Origin: Guillardia theta CCMP2712 | Taxonomy: Eukaryota; Cryptophyceae; Pyrenomonadales; Geminigeraceae | Assembly: GCF_000315625.1 (NCBI RefSeq) | Contig: NW_005434667.1 | Coordinates: 462,527-526,526, forward strand | DNA: 64,000 nucleotides | Direction of reading: 5' to 3' | Part shown: in pieces, positions 11,576 through 23,863 of the stretch | How the letters are laid out: each line of letters starts with the position of its first letter | How positions within the stretch are numbered: position 1 is the stretch's first letter | Translations under genes and position numbers: made by a program | The notes under the pieces: model-generated | Database searches by the model: none | The model's input: the letters and a program-made list of their open reading frames with translations, nothing else | What the model was told of the DNA's origin: nothing

Positions 11576-14500
11576 TTACAAGAGACTTCCAGTCTCTTCC
11601 TTCCTGTCGTCCCTCTCCTTCGTTATCCTACCAAGGATTCTTATATCTCCGATGACCTGCACCCAAGCGTCAGCTTCTCGCTTGCTTCGCTTCCTCCGCT
11701 CACCCAGCACGTCCGTCAGCTCCAGCATTGAGTTTGATCGCCACTTCTTGTTGACGAGGAAGAGTCCACCCATCAGCTCCAGCACCTGGTGAGCAGCATG
11801 AGGACGAGGAGCGAGCAGCGAGAGGAGCACCTCTTCCGCCTTGTACAGGCAGTGCGAAGCCGTCGCTGGTTGTCTTCCTACCGTACACGTAAAAACTTTC
11901 ACTTCCTGTGAGACGCGCATCAGTCGCGTCAGCTTTAGTTCGCCAGGCTATTATGGTGGAACCTGCACGGTCTGACTGTTGGAAACAACTCGATATTGGG
12001 CGTCTCTATGGTACGCCATGATGACCTGAGCAACCATCAGTTGCTCTAAGGAGACGAGAGGCGGTCAAATCTGTCAATCACCTTGAACATGTCTTCATCT
12101 GCAATGTCATCTCCAATGCCCAGAAGGAAATCGACCCCTCCCCTGTTGTTGTAGTGCTTGATCGTATGCTCGACAAACGCTCCTTTCGTCACTCCCTGCC
12201 AATCTAATCACAAACTTCTTCTCACCAGCACCAGCACCAGCACCAGCACCAGCACCAGCACCAGCACCAGCACCAGCACCAGCACCAGCACCAGCACCAG
12301 CACCAGCACCAGCACCAGCACCAGCACCAGCACCAGCAGCTTCTCCACCTCCACCTCCGGCTTCTCACCTCATGTCTAACCCGCACGAAAGTCTTGCCAA
12401 GGACGATTCGCACCGGGAAGTGCGACAGCATCTCCTGCAGGTGATTCTGCAGCTCCTTCCCCTGCAGGGACCCGAACTCCGGGTTTGCGCTCTCCCAGTG
12501 CCACGTCACCGACGAGATCTTGTCGTCTTCGATCCAGCTTCCATTGGTTCTCTGCGTGTACTGTCGCATCAGCCCCACCGCCACGTCCTTCCACTCATCC
12601 GTGATGTGCATCTTCGTATCCCATCGCCCAAGAGGGCTTCCCGGCCACTTGTAGTAGTAGCCGTCCTCTGCCGCCAGCCCCACCTTGTCCAGCCCCTCGA
12701 TCTCCCCCAGGTAGTTGCGGATCTCCTCAGGGGAGTAGCTGCTCAGAAGGAAGAGGAAGTTGCCCTGGTGCTCCGAGATGTTTCGCAAGCACTTGGCAAT
12801 CTCTCTCTTAGACGTCAAAGTTGCTGGCCCCTCCAGCGCTTTCTCGGGATACAAGATCGGCCGCAGCAGCAGGTCGATGTCGACAATCAATAGTCTAGTT
12901 TGTGCCTGCTGATATGCCGAGTAGACATGCTCAAGCTTCAGGTGCTTCGACGACATCTCCTTATGCGGCATCTTCACTATCCCCACCCGGCATCGCGCTC
13001 GAACATCTTCTCCAAGCTCCAACATCGTTTCTCGGATCTTCTTCATATCCAGAAAGGCCTTCTCTGCCCATGAGTAAACGGTGTTCTTCTTACAGAAAGC
13101 GACTTGCAATTCATGCCAGAACTTCTTCTCGTGGTCGTCTTGCAGCAGCAGCTTGTGAATCGCTCGAGCAAGATCCTCGTCCCTCCAGGGATTCGTCCTG
13201 ACAGCGCCAGGCAGAACACGAGAGCAGCCGAGAAACTCCGAGACAACAAACCCTCCTTTCTTCTCGTCACCGCACAATACAAACTCGAAGGGAACAAGAT
13301 TGAGACCATGTCGAATCGACGAGTTGACAAGCATATCAGCACAGGAAAAAAGTGAGACCCTCTCCGCAAACGGCATTCTCCTGTGATAGTGAAGGACCAG
13401 CCCCGGGTATTCATTGTTGAGCTCGTTCGCAAGTTTTGCCACCTCGTTTCTGTAGTCCGAGTGTATCTCGTTACCTTCAGCATCCTGCAGCGGGACCGTG
13501 ACGAGAACAAGAACAACGTTGCCCAGGATGGATGGGAACAGGCGGACAAGAGATTGAAAGGCGCGGAGCAGGAGTAGGATCCCACTCATAGGCTCGAGGT
13601 CATCGTAACCGAGAACAACGTGTTTGGAGCGGAAGATTTCATTCCACTTGGCCTTGAACTGAGGGACGCGCTCATCACTCTCAAACTTCTCCAAGAAGGT
13701 CCCTGAGTCCATGCCGACATGACTCGCACGGATATGAACGTGATGCCCTCTGAAGTTCAGCTGTACAAGTCCTCCTCGCATCGAATGATATTCCAGACCC
13801 AACAGGCGCGAGCAACAGGTCAGGAAATGCCGGGCATAAGTGAAACAGTGAAAGAATATCATATTCGAGTTCAACACACTTCGTAGAATTTCTTTGCGAG
13901 CAGGGAGCATCCGAAATATATCCGATGAAGGAAATGGAGTGTTGAAAACAAACCCAATGTTAGCACTTTTACACCTGCCAACCGGTGAGAAGACAACATG
14001 TATTTTGAAAGATGTACCTTGCTCCAACAAATGCCGGAACCATTAACAACTCGATATCTACTATCCACACGTAATCCCCATCATTGAACCTCTCCACCAG
14101 AGGTTGAACCATTTCAAGATTCACAGTGTTATAGGTCTGCCATTTACTTTGCTTTTCCAGAGCGCCCTTGTGAAATGCCAAGCACATGTCTGCCATGGTA
14201 GGAACCATAAAGTGAAAGGTGGGACGCAAAATTCGTTCGCAGAATTCTTGAAAGTCTCGTGCCATTCCACAGGACAGAAAAACAGGAAGACATTGAAAAT
14301 CCCTCTCAAGTATCTTAGAGACCTTTTCACGGTCTTCTGGTGGCACTTCGATACCTAACCAGCCAATGTACCAAATTTGAGCCTTCTTCCTCAGTTTTCT
14401 CAACTTTTCCACAACATAGCTGGCATGCCGGCTAGAAGTATTTGTGGCATAACCTGACGTACATGTCAGTTTTTTCGACAAGAAAACAAATCGTATTTCA

Positions 14501-15415
14501 ACAAGGCTCCACACCTGGATGCCATTCAAAAAAGTAGTCGTTGCTCCCCTTGGGTCCTCTGATCGTTCTCAATGGAAGCTTATATGATATTATGTACAAA
14601 CATTCCCCAATGATCGAAACTTGCTGCTCGGTGTATTCGTTGTAAACTGAAGTCCTTCCACTGGCGTCGATTGCGAGCTTTCGCTGTTTGCGATCTAACA
14701 GCTGCGCTCTTTCAACATTGAATTTACCATCCTCCAAGACCACGAAGACACCTTCTGGCGTAAATGTTCGATTTGAGATGTCTACCTCCCATTCGACCTC
14801 GCTCGTGGATCTTCGGTATATGATGTACTTGTACTCAACAGGCTCTCCGCTGGGAACTTCGACGCTGCCAGTCCACATGGGATACATCGACTGATCAGTA
14901 TGGAGAGGTATTGCCTTATCTGGCTGCCAACATCCCAACGGAGGGCAAGATCCCACCACACTCAGATGGTCACCTGTCTGCGTGTATGCGTGTATCTGAA
15001 ACTGGACGCGAGTTTTCATCTCATGGGGGAACCTTGGAAGGGAAATCGGCAATGTCTTTCGCTCAGACCTCTCCATGTTTTTGATTGCCTCGTTGCTATT
15101 ACTCTTGCTCAGCTTCTTCTCAACGTTGATGGCTTCGTTGCTGTTGTTTCTGCTCAGCCTCCTCTCTCCCCTCTCCATGCCCTTCAAGCTCTCTGATGAG
15201 CTTGCTGCAGACAAACCAGGAGACAACCCGTCTAGAGCACCTACCCAGCCATCAAGACTTCTGTGTGGCCCAGACCAGTCCTCTCCAACCGAACCATGCC
15301 CCTCACTGTCTTCGAAGCCATTCGACTGCATAACGCGATGATCTACAGCAATCATACGTTGTGGTTCCAGGTTTGCAGCCGAGATCATCATATGGAATTC
15401 ATAGTTCACCAACAA
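11576..15415 (-). CDS. CBM20-TPS-TPP fusion, probably non-catalytic trehalose-phosphate synthase
   Basis: An N-terminal Ser/Asn/Glu-rich linker leads into a CBM20 starch-binding domain (VQFQIHAYTQTGDHLSVVGS, LGCWQP, W near EYKYIIY). A GT20 TPS domain follows (YIGWLGIEVP, TPFPSSDIFRMLPARKEILR, RHGLNLVPFEFV, FVVSEFLG) and then a HAD-type TPP domain (LLIVDIDLLL, GYYYKWPGSP, then GVTKGAFVEH and GDDIADEDMF in exons beyond an intron). The last exon ends with a TPP-like FTCTVGRQPATAS. Working TPS enzymes carry VWxHDYHL and RLDYxKG; here they read VWIVDIELL and DDLEPMSG. The TPP DxDGT motif is DIDLL, with both Asp kept but Gly-Thr lost. A role as a sugar or starch sensor, as in plant class II TPS, is inferred. 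Exact exon borders near the repeat are open. Confidence 0.8.
12226..12338. repeat. (CACCAG)n hexamer array in a TPS-TPP intron
   Basis: About 18 perfect copies of caccag lie between the exon ending in VLGKTFVR and the exon starting GVTKGAF. On the sense (minus) strand it reads TGGTGC. The Cys-Trp and Ser-Thr reading frames through it are artefacts. Confidence 0.95.
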
Positions 15416-15830
15416 ACATCAGATGTAACATCTGGACGATCTGAAACGTTCCCATCACCTGTCCATAATTGAACTTCACTGAATGTGACTCTGCAAAAAT
15501 CCACAAATGCATGAGTCTATCTCCATAATCTGACATCCCGTCAGGCTAAAATTGATACATGAAGCGCTCAACACTCTTGCCAGCTGTCCTGTCTCCTCTC
15601 CCCCTTCAATCCTGCCTCACGGGCTACCTCATGAAACAAATTTCTCAACACCTCCTGGCAATGATCTTGCTTGTCACGTTAGACTCTTTCTTTCCCCTCC
15701 CTCATCTCATCCTTACTTCAACGTGCTCCTATCTTCCCTTCTAGTTTCCATCCCGATACTTCCTCCCTGCATCCCCTCTCTCCTGCTTCCCTGCCGTCCC
15801 CTTCAATGCCGTGGACGGCATCAAGCATGG
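15416..15830. other. Upstream gap of the TPS-TPP gene, no gene seen
   Basis: Small open frames occur on the plus strand, one with a hydrophobic 61-residue product, but nothing recognisable. The stretch presumably holds the promoter of the minus-strand TPS-TPP gene. Confidence 0.35.
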
Positions 15831-15832
15831 TC

Positions 15833-16260
15833 AGCGCAAACCACCCTACGTATTCCGGGGGTTGGTGGACCTAGACTACGAAGGTAGGGGTAGTCAGCAA
15901 TGTGACTGGGGATTGAGACAGAATTTCTAGGGGTAGTACACTGATGTTGGTTCGTACCTAGAGGGGTACTGGGCTCTCAGCGGGTATGGACGGGTAGTCT
16001 GGTGCCACTTCTACAATTCAGCAAAATTTGACGAGGAGGGTGGGGTTCACACACTTTGTGGGTAGGTGGGGTGGTAAGGGGGTTGTATGAAGAGTGTGGT
16101 ACTAAGAGAAGGGGGGTGGAGGTCGCAAAAGTAATGGTTGCAACGGGGGGCTGAAAATGGGAGGTAGGGGGTAGTAGCAAACAAGGGAAGGAAGGGAAAG
16201 AGATGGGTGATCCCTGGGATAATGTGGGGTACTACTTTAAGTGGAAGGGGTCCCTCTGCA
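15833..16260. repeat. GGGGTA-rich island
   Basis: Many short copies of GGGGTA and GGGTAG variants (gtaggggtag, gggtagtaca, aggggtactgggc) lie on the plus strand in irregular spacing. Four more such islands occur in the window, near 27.9, 43.8, 44.6 and 60.7 kb. No terminal repeat or transposase ORF is visible. Confidence 0.6.
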
Positions 16261-17851
16261 CCTACCAAATTGAAGTGGAGTAGCTCAAGGCCTGGGCCCG
16301 CCTCAACATGCCGTGGAACCAGCTGCGCGGGGTCTTCGAAGGCTCCAAACATTTCAACTCGTTCCTTCTATATTTTGAACTTTAATGATAAAAGTTGAAA
16401 TGAAGCCTCGGAGTAAGATTTCTTCCGCCGACGGTGTCCAGTCCGGCTCCAGCTGGCTTCCTGCTCCATCGATGATCCCCGTCCTCGCCTGTTCCTCGCG
16501 CTTCACGACAGCACCTCTGCTCTCAGCGTCTTGTCTCCCAACTTCTCTTTCCACAACGCTGTGCCGCTTCCCAGCCATGCGAGTCACTCAACGATGGTAC
16601 ACAGTTGGAGTATTTCGGTGGGCTACCACGCTTTGATTATCAGACTACTCTTGAAATTCACGACTTGGCCCCTTGTTCCGAGACTTTCTGAATCGCAAGC
16701 TGAGCGAAGTCTTCCAGCCTAGCATGAAATTCACCATGTTGCCCATGGACATTGTCAGTGTTGAACGGTTCTTGATGGTCCTTAGCCACGGGAGTCTCGG
16801 AGAGTCAGATAGGCTTTGAGTGCAAGAAACACACTTTGTGCTTGTCGTTCCTGCGCTGACTTGCACTTCGCATAGATGCTGCTGCCTCCATTTCAAGTCT
16901 GAAAACCGCCCAAATGCAATTACGTGTCATGGTGGAGAACGGCTTGCACTGTCTTCAAGAACCTTCCCAGCTAGGGGACTGTTGTGAATGTGGTCTATCG
17001 AAGAATAGTTGACGTGGGCTTTGTGAGAAGAAACCAAAATGAATTGATGGAGAGATATGTTGCTAATGATGCGATCGGAGAGAAGCATGCTTTCCACACC
17101 TCCGCCGTGCTCCATTCCGAGTGGAACGTCGCCGCTGCTTGTGCAAGTATGTCCGTGATCGTGTCTGTCTAAGCGCTAGTGACCTTTGTTGGATGTGTTT
17201 CCAGCAAGCAGCGCATGGAGCCTTGCTGCAACTAGACGATCAAGATCCGGCCAGCAAGGCATCGAACATCGCAGAGATAAAGAAATATGCAAAGAGGTTT
17301 GACTTGGGTTTGATCCAGGTGAATTCCGTGCCGCATAAGAGAGAAAGCTTGAAAGGTACCTCCACGTACAGCTTCATCGTCTGTCCAGACGGGTTCTCGA
17401 AGTTGAGTGAGAACGAAGTGGCGTCGAGCTGCGCCGACTTGAACTTGACCTGTCCAGCTGGCTCTTAATGCATCTGCAAGCCGTCTCTTGGGATGAGCTG
17501 TATGAGAAGTACCTGCAAGGGAACTTGACGTTTTCGACTGAAGGATTAGGGTCGCTAGTTCTTGACGATGTGTACGAGTCGTAGTTATGCGTCAAACATC
17601 AGTACTGCACGATTCCACCTGACGAGTGGTTCTGCTTTGTGTTCAACGAGCTCAATGGTTCATCCACACCATGGGCCCCGAACGCTGAGCTCAGACTCGT
17701 GGGAGAGAGCTGCTTGTCAACACATCTTCGACTGAAAGAGTTGGCAGTGAAACTACGAGACGTAAATCCGGCGCAAGAACAACATGTAACACTAAGGCCC
17801 GACTGTCAAGCCCTTCAATCTCTTCTTCAATCTTTGCACATTCAAGTGTAG
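16204..17851 (+). pseudogene. Unrecognised gene, unresolved or decayed
   Basis: Coding-like fragments appear in all three plus frames but are broken by stops. Examples are MGDPWDNVGYYFKWKGSL with a stop shortly after, LKAWARLNMPWNQLRGVFEG, ASNIAEIKKYAKRFDLGLIQ, WDELYEKYLQGNLTFSTEG, and EWFCFVFNELNGSSTPWAP ending at 17851. Some stops could be removed by short introns, as in the SPRY gene, but I found no phase-consistent chain. The product would be a Trp-rich protein of unknown family. It may be a pseudogene; the call is weak. Confidence 0.3.
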
Positions 17852-18780
17852 CGTCACATCACTGCCTGACTTCAGAACTTTGCCATCGTCTGTGTTTCAA
17901 GATCAGATTTGTGATGTACAATTATCTCAGTAGACAGCCTTTCTTCGTTTCGACAAGGCTTTGGTAGTACATAGCGTTGTTTTGAAATATACTCTCTGCT
18001 ATATAATGATCGATCGAGTTTGACGAACATTTGCAGTCACTATGCTGCAAGGATTTCATAGGACACTGTTCGTTCAGCAAGAAACAATTTTGTGATGGAC
18101 ATTTTCCAAAACTTTGTTTAGATAGGCAACATCATAGTGACGGTCACTTGTCTTCCCCTTCGACACTTGATATCCGATTTCTTTTGACGTCTTTGTCTTC
18201 TTTCCTCCAACTCGTCTCTGACATGATAGCACTCCTTCGAAGACATCTACAAACTCTTGTACCTGTCTGCTTTCTATCCTTGTATCCTTTGCCTTCAGCT
18301 CACACGCCAACTGAAACGTCTAAACAAGCAGTCGATGCCGCTCAGTCTCTCGCCATGACATCACCTTCCCCCTTCCCCCCCCCTCCCCCTCGGTCTCTGC
18401 AGCAGTCAGGCCTCCCATTGTCAGGCCCTCCGCCTGCCCTGCCATTTCCCGGGACAAAGTCGGAAGGAGGGCCTGAGGAGGGCCGGGATTGCGATGAAGA
18501 AAATGGAGCGACGAGTGGGCAGGGAGGAGAAGAGAGGGAGAGGTAAGGAGGGAGGATAAGAGTGTGAAGACGCTCACTGAGAAGGAGAGGGAGAGGAGAT
18601 GACAAGAGTGGTAGAGATGCTGGAAGAAGGGCGATGATCTCCTCGCAGGGGCGCCAGGATTCTACCGAAGATGTTGAAAGTGTGAAGGGAAATGCAGCGC
18701 AGGTGATGAGAGGTTGTCTTGTGACGTGAGAAAGTTTGACAGTCGATCCGAAGAGGTTGGGACGACGACCGTTCGATCCT
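17852..18780. other. Region without a recognised gene
   Basis: A 171-residue plus frame at 18031-18546 gives a Pro/Gly-rich tail and no domain; its antisense frames are similar. No conserved motif is seen. It may contain 5' exons of the following candidate gene. Confidence 0.3.
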
Positions 18781-18789
18781 TCAAAGATG

Positions 18790-19508
18790 TCTAGATGCGC
18801 TTACCCCAGACTTGTCGCGCTATGGCGGCATCCCAAAGACGTGAGGCAGAGCTCTGCTTGCCCGGGGGCTGACGCGTTGGAGCAGCAGGAAGTCGCACAC
18901 GAAGCTCAGAAAGGCCAACGAGCACGCGTGGAGCTCGGGCATGATCCACGTCTGCGACAACCAGCGGATGGGTGAGAGCGATGGCTTGTGCGGCAGGAGG
19001 GTGACGCGCGCAAGTTTGCTGCTGCCTCTGCTGCGGGACCTGCATCCAACACGGTCACAACCAAGACCTCATGAACAACACAGGCTGCTGCGTGCCCTGT
19101 GTGCAGGTGCTGCTGACGGCAGGAGAGAGGAGGAGCTGAAGGGAAGCAGGCGTGTCTGTGCGGGTTACATTGCTGTGAGATGACGAGGGCGAGGAGAGAG
19201 ATGCGAGTGAGGCTGGACATCAAGGTACAACAAGGGGCAAGGACGTGGAGCTGACTCGAGGCCGTCAGGGAGCTTGGGCCGTCGACTGCTGCCTGGTCTG
19301 CGCCTGTCCTTGTTTGACGGTGTGTCAAGAGACCAGGTATAGCCCAGCTGCTAGAGAGAGAGAGCTGAGGCAGCATGTCAGGGAGCTGGAGATCAGGACG
19401 AAGCAGGTTTGGCATCCCATCTGGGGCTTCCGAGTGAAGACGCGATACAACTCGAGCTTCTTGTTCTCAGGGCAGGTGCCAGCAAATATCTACAGCTCTC
19501 TGCTCTGA
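18790..19508 (+). CDS. Candidate Cys-rich small protein, exons uncertain
   Basis: Three plausible exons can be read: TRWSSRKSHTKLRKANEHAW followed by a short segment ending DNQRM before a GT donor; a piece with NNTGCCVPCV; and a piece with DCCLVCACPCLTVCQE followed by a helical RERELRQHVRELEIRTKQ. The clustered cysteines resemble small Cys-rich membrane proteins (PLAC8-like), but the match is by eye only. The frame finally ends at 19508. Exon borders and even the existence of the gene are uncertain. Confidence 0.3.
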
Positions 19509-19966
19509 CTGCTGCTCCAAGGCTCCGCTCCTGCACGACATCTGCTGCGGAGAGGAGCGATTAACAACGGTGGTTCCCTTCAAGACTCCGTTCCTCAAGA
19601 GCTTTCCTTACGGGCGATGTGAGTGAAGAAGCTGAGGGAGAAGCGACCCGACTGACGTCTGCCTCCCTCACTTCCCTCACAGTTGCTGACGATGAGGAGG
19701 AGCTCTTGCCTCTTGAGTGAGCAGATCTGATCACTCCAGCTGCTTCTGACGCGTGTTGGAGGCTGTTGAGGGCAAGGACAGGAAGCCTGCCACCAGAGCC
19801 GCAGACGGAGACGACGAGGTAGAGTTGTCTCTGTGGGAGACGAGCTGAGGTGCTTGCAGACCGACACAAGAGAACAACATGGAGTAGTCGGAGCCAGCGG
19901 CTCCTCGATTACTGTACATCACGACTGAATAGGGGAAGAATGAAGTGAAGCCTCTGACGACGATGA

Positions 19967-22081
19967 CTACTCCACACCCTGCAGATCACCATCAACTTGT
20001 AAAAAAGAATAAGAGAACGATGGTTACCTTGAGGAGTTTAGTCGCCCCGTAGTCACTGAGAATCTTGGTGAGAGAAAGCAACCCCTGTGTCGAATCCTCG
20101 TCGGCCTTGAGATCATGATCCTGCATTTTCTTCACTTCGATGGCTTCTCGTTTCACTTTCTTGTAGTTTCTGATGTCAAGGTCAAATACTGGCGGCAAAG
20201 AATCGTCAATCTCACTTCATCATAGACGCATGGGCCTCATCAGCTTTCTGTGACAACTCCTTGAAATTCTTGTACCATCTCGAGAAGCCTTGCTTGAAGG
20301 GGCTTCCTCCTGCCTTCAAGCTTGCGGGCATCTTTTCCTTGCTGCTCTCTGCACTTCCTGCCTTGGCGAGATTCGCTAGTGGCGCATCGTCGGTATTGCT
20401 CTTGCTCGCAGAGGAATCGTCGAGAGTCGCAACGGCAGCTGAATCAGTCGCCGCTGACCTACTGGGCTTCTTCGGCGTCTTGTCCTCCAAGAAGGAGATG
20501 AGGGAGCTCCACGAGGGATGCTTGCTGCTCCCCTGCGCATACAGGTGAGCAGAAGTGCACCAGTGCCACATGCTGAGGCAGAAGCACCTTCAACCCTGAC
20601 TTCACGCTCATCTGAGGGCTGATGGCTTGACGAGGTGTAGTTACATGTGCCTGCGGCAAGGAGGTAAGAAAGGAGAGAGAAGTTCAATCGAATTTTTAAC
20701 CTCTGATGTTTCAATCTTTTGCGAGACCTTCTCGGCAAAATGAGGGCCTGAACTCACTTTTGGCCTTGCAATTCTTGATTGAACAATCTCAGTCGCTTTT
20801 TCCTTCCACATGTTATCCATTTTTTTCTCCTGTTTGTACTTGTCCCACAATTTGTTGATTTCCGTCTCTTCTTTTAAGATTTTTGATTGGATCTTATTGT
20901 TCTTTGCTTTTTTCGCTTCCGAAGCTTTGTTTGAAGCTGCCTGTGCCTTTGCCTCCTGTTCAGCCTTTTCCCTTTCCTCTGTCTCGGCCGTTGTTTTCTG
21001 GAAACACAGTAAATCTCAGAGGATACATCTCCACTATTTGCAATCCTACTTCTTTGAGCGCACTTGCTAGCGCGTTGTTTTGCTGTTTCATCTGATCCAT
21101 CTCTTGGTCGAGAGCTTGAATCGTCTTCGCTGCTTTCTTGGCTTCTTGCTGAAAAAAATGAAAATTCAGTAAGGAGTCCATGGTCATCGGTTGGCATCAG
21201 AGGACAACCTCGTAGACAGTCTTCGACTTCAGTTCCTTCTTCGCCGCTTGTTTTTCTGCAAGGACCTCAGCCTCCAGCTGCTTCATCTTGGCATCCAGTC
21301 GCTTGATGGCAGCGTCAGCGTCAGCGGCACTGGTTTGCTCCGCCGCAGCAGCTGCAGGCAACACGATGGTGACCTTTTCTTCTCCATTGGCCTCAGTGCG
21401 AACTGACACTCGAGGTTTGGAGAGCAGCTTGCTCTGAGATGTCTCCTGGTCCTCTTTCCCAGCCTCCAGGTTCTCCTGCTCGCTGTGGGTGGAAGAATCG
21501 CTGCTAGCCAAGGCCACAAGCCCCTCTCGTGCCTTAGGAACGTTGAACAACAACTTGGCTCCTGCAGACTGACCCACAGGGACCTTAACCAGCACGTTGC
21601 CCTGCCCAGGCACGTTCACTTTGAATTCCTCTCCTCCGTGCATGCCAGCAGGAACTTGCACCAGGAACGTGTCATAGCCTGATCAACACATGTCACGGTC
21701 AGGGTACGGCATGGGAAGCAACTTGGGGGCATGCAAGGGTTCACCTTTCAGGTCATGCTGCTGGAACATCGAGGCATGAGCGGAGGACGATTGAGGAGGC
21801 AGGGGCAGATCAAGCTTCAGAACATCTCCTGCTCCATTCCCGAAAGGAACCCGCGTCGAGTAGTCCTTGGCTCCTACCTTGAAGTTGAAAAGATCGCCTG
21901 CATGCAGCCCTGCTGGGACGGTGACGAGCACTTGCACTAAGGCGCTGCTGCTGTCCACCCTCGAATTGCCAAGAGTGGACACGATCAACCCAATCAGCAG
22001 AGCCCCGAAAGCCAGCATGCCGTATCTGCGCACATCCCGGCTAGAGTTCTTGTGGGGCCTGAGCAAGTCTGTCGGACCCAT
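19967..22081 (-). CDS. Membrane-anchored protein with tandem VPAG-type beta domain and coiled coil
   Basis: The start MGPTDLLRP is followed by one membrane helix (GMLAFGALLIGLIV), which suggests a type II signal anchor. Two beta repeats follow, VLVTVPAGLHAGDLFNFKV and VQVPAGMHGGEEFKVNVP with LVKVPVGQSAG. They look like the peptide-binding strands of DnaJ C-terminal domains. Coiled-coil exons come next (KRLDAKMKQLEAEVLAEKQ, LDQEMDQMKQQNNALASAL) and then a Lys-rich helix. The last exon may be only GVE and a stop at 19967. An ATG at 22126 is in frame upstream and cannot be excluded. A paralogue with the same order lies at 41012-42418. Function is unknown. Confidence 0.65.
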
Positions 22082-22369
22082 GGTCCAACAATAACAATGA
22101 CTTCCTGCTGGCAGCAAGCGTCCCACAGCAAGTCACCCTTCCTGACCACACCATAAGTCAGTGATGTCGGGCGCCACTTGACGTTCCTCTTCTCTTCTCT
22201 TTCGGAAGTTCCCTTGCTCATTCACGTTATATCTGTCTTCCAACCTCTTGCTCTTTCTTCTTCTGCCCCATCTTCTTCCCCCCCTCCCCCTGCCGCAGTG
22301 CACTGCATTGAGTTCGCTCCTACACCATCCCGTCAAGTTCCCAATTTAGACGAGTATCCGTGAGTATCC

Positions 22370-22745
22370 GTGTGAGTATCCGGGACGGTCCACGCGGGGG
22401 GCCGGCCGGTGGCCTGCGGCCCGGCCGGAGCCTCGGGCTCGGAGGGCCTGAGGCTGATCCGGAGTCCCGGGCCGACAGCCGGCCCGCGGCGAGTCACTGA
22501 GCCGCTCCCGGGACCGTGGCTACTAGCCTAGTAGCCTGGCTAGGCTACAAGTAGCCTAGTAGTGTAGGAGCCGCTGCACGGTCCAGTGAACGGTGACTGA
22601 CGGTCGGCGGGCCAACGACGCCGCCGGGGCGCGGCACCGGGTCGGAGTCTCCCGGCCCGCCGGAGTCAGGCTGATCACTGACAGACTCTGAGCCTCGCCG
22701 AGCTCGGAGTCGGACTCGGAAACTTGAAACCAGTTACATCAAGTA
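22370..22745. repeat. GC-rich island downstream of TQ-cluster gene A
   Basis: Very high GC with CCGG, CGGGCC and GGCCGGCC words and several short inverted repeats, for example around gtagcctagtagcctggctaggctac at 22525-22550. It begins with a duplicated gtgagtatccg. It ends about 100 nt from the stop of the gene at 22841-23863. Similar islands occur at 24.1, 29.8, 31.7, 40.8, 61.5 and 62.5 kb. Confidence 0.6.
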
Positions 22746-22840
22746 AGATATCGATTTACTAGGCTGAGTTTTGTCGCCTTCACATGATCCGACGATGCAA
22801 ACCCGGCTACAAAGCCACTGAGTGAGGGCCATCGGAGCAT

Positions 22841-23863
22841 TCAAGATATTCTGCATATTTTCTCATGACTACCTCCAGTGAACGCTGGCTGTTGGACGTG
22901 TAGTTCTCCTCCTTTGGACTTTTGCCGCTTTCCCTTCCTCCTCTCTTCTTCAAGCTGGGTCAAGAACCCTTTCGAACTTGTCTGAGACGCTCGTAGCTGG
23001 GTTCTGAGGTCCTTCCCAGTGCAGTGGACGGGAGTGTTCTGTTCTCCCTCATGTTTTCTCTTCACTGATTTTCTTTCCACGTTCACCTTCACCTTCTTGA
23101 GCTGATCTGCCATGGTCTTGAGCTTCTCTCCCATCGACGCTGCGGATGCCTTGCATTCCTCCAGCAGCCTCACGCATTCGTCGGTCCTACTCGGCACTTG
23201 CATGACGGGAGTCAAGAGCAGCTTCTGGATCTCTGCCTTGAGTGCTTCCAGCCTCTCCAGCACCTTCACGCCTTCGCCGCGCCCCTCCCCTACATCTTCG
23301 GCTTCGCCTGACAAGCTGGTGGTCCGTGACCTGGCCATCTGACGTCTGCCTGTGAGTGACATGGAGGGGTTTCCATCTTGATCAGGCGTCTCAAGCTTGA
23401 CGGGCGAGGATGGGCGATCATCTTGAGCTTTACCAGTGTCACCTGGACGAGCATTGGTGTCTCCCTTCTGCATCTCCCAATCATCGGCTTCTTGCGTCTT
23501 TCGCTCATCAGCTCCTTGGGTTTGCCAATCATCGACTACTTGCGTCTCTCCATCATAAATCGCTTGCGTCTCTCCATCATAAATCGCTTGCGTCTCTCCA
23601 TCATAAATCGCTTGCGTCTCTCCATCATAAATCGCTTGTATCTCTCCATCATAAATCGCTTGTGTCTCTTCATCATCAATCGCTTGTGTCTGTTCATCAT
23701 CATCCGCTACTTGTCTCTCTCCTCCATTCCCTTGGTGTGGCTGGTTGCAGCTGTCAGCCTCCATGTCGAGCCTCCTGACGTGAGAGAATCTCGACGGCTC
23801 CATGGCAGCATCACAACTCACCCTCTCTCGCACCGGGGCAGCGTCCTGACTCTTGTTCGCCAT
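22841..23863 (-). CDS. TQ-cluster coiled-coil protein, copy A
   Basis: A single-exon frame of 340 residues starts MANKSQDAAPVRERVSC. The centre holds nine tandem eight-residue units of the type TQAIYDGE (three degenerate), each with a TQ dipeptide after Glu. The C-terminal half is helical (ERLEALKAEIQKLLL, LLEECKASAASMGEKLKTM) with a basic VKRKHE stretch that could be a nuclear signal. TQ clusters of this density are typical targets of ATM/ATR-type kinases, so a DNA-damage or checkpoint adaptor is inferred. It is an inverted, diverged copy of the gene at 30051-31331. Its last 80 residues differ from copy B, so the end may be altered. GC-rich islands lie on both sides. Confidence 0.65.
   Translation of the reverse strand: MANKSQDAAPVRERVSCDAAMEPSRFSHVRRLDMEADSCNQPHQGNGGERQVADDDEQTQAIDDEETQAIYDGEIQAIYDGETQAIYDGETQAIYDGETQAIYDGETQVVDDWQTQGADERKTQEADDWEMQKGDTNARPGDTGKAQDDRPSSPVKLETPDQDGNPSMSLTGRRQMARSRTTSLSGEAEDVGEGRGEGVKVLERLEALKAEIQKLLLTPVMQVPSRTDECVRLLEECKASAASMGEKLKTMADQLKKVKVNVERKSVKRKHEGEQNTPVHCTGKDLRTQLRASQTSSKGFLTQLEEERRKGKRQKSKGGELHVQQPAFTGGSHEKICRIS
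23530..23700 (-). repeat. 24-bp coding minisatellite in copy A
   Basis: Near-identical 24-nt units (acaagcgatttatgatggag on the sense strand, plus 4 nt) encode the TQAIYDGE units. Six units are close to identical, which suggests recent expansion or contraction. Confidence 0.9.

Noticed and set aside
12158-12379. Ser-Thr repeat ORF
   Set aside because: It is the (CACCAG)n intron array read in one frame.
15833-16260. GGGGTA words as an internal telomere tract
   Set aside because: Spacing is irregular and no exact tandem array is present, so telomere origin is not supported.
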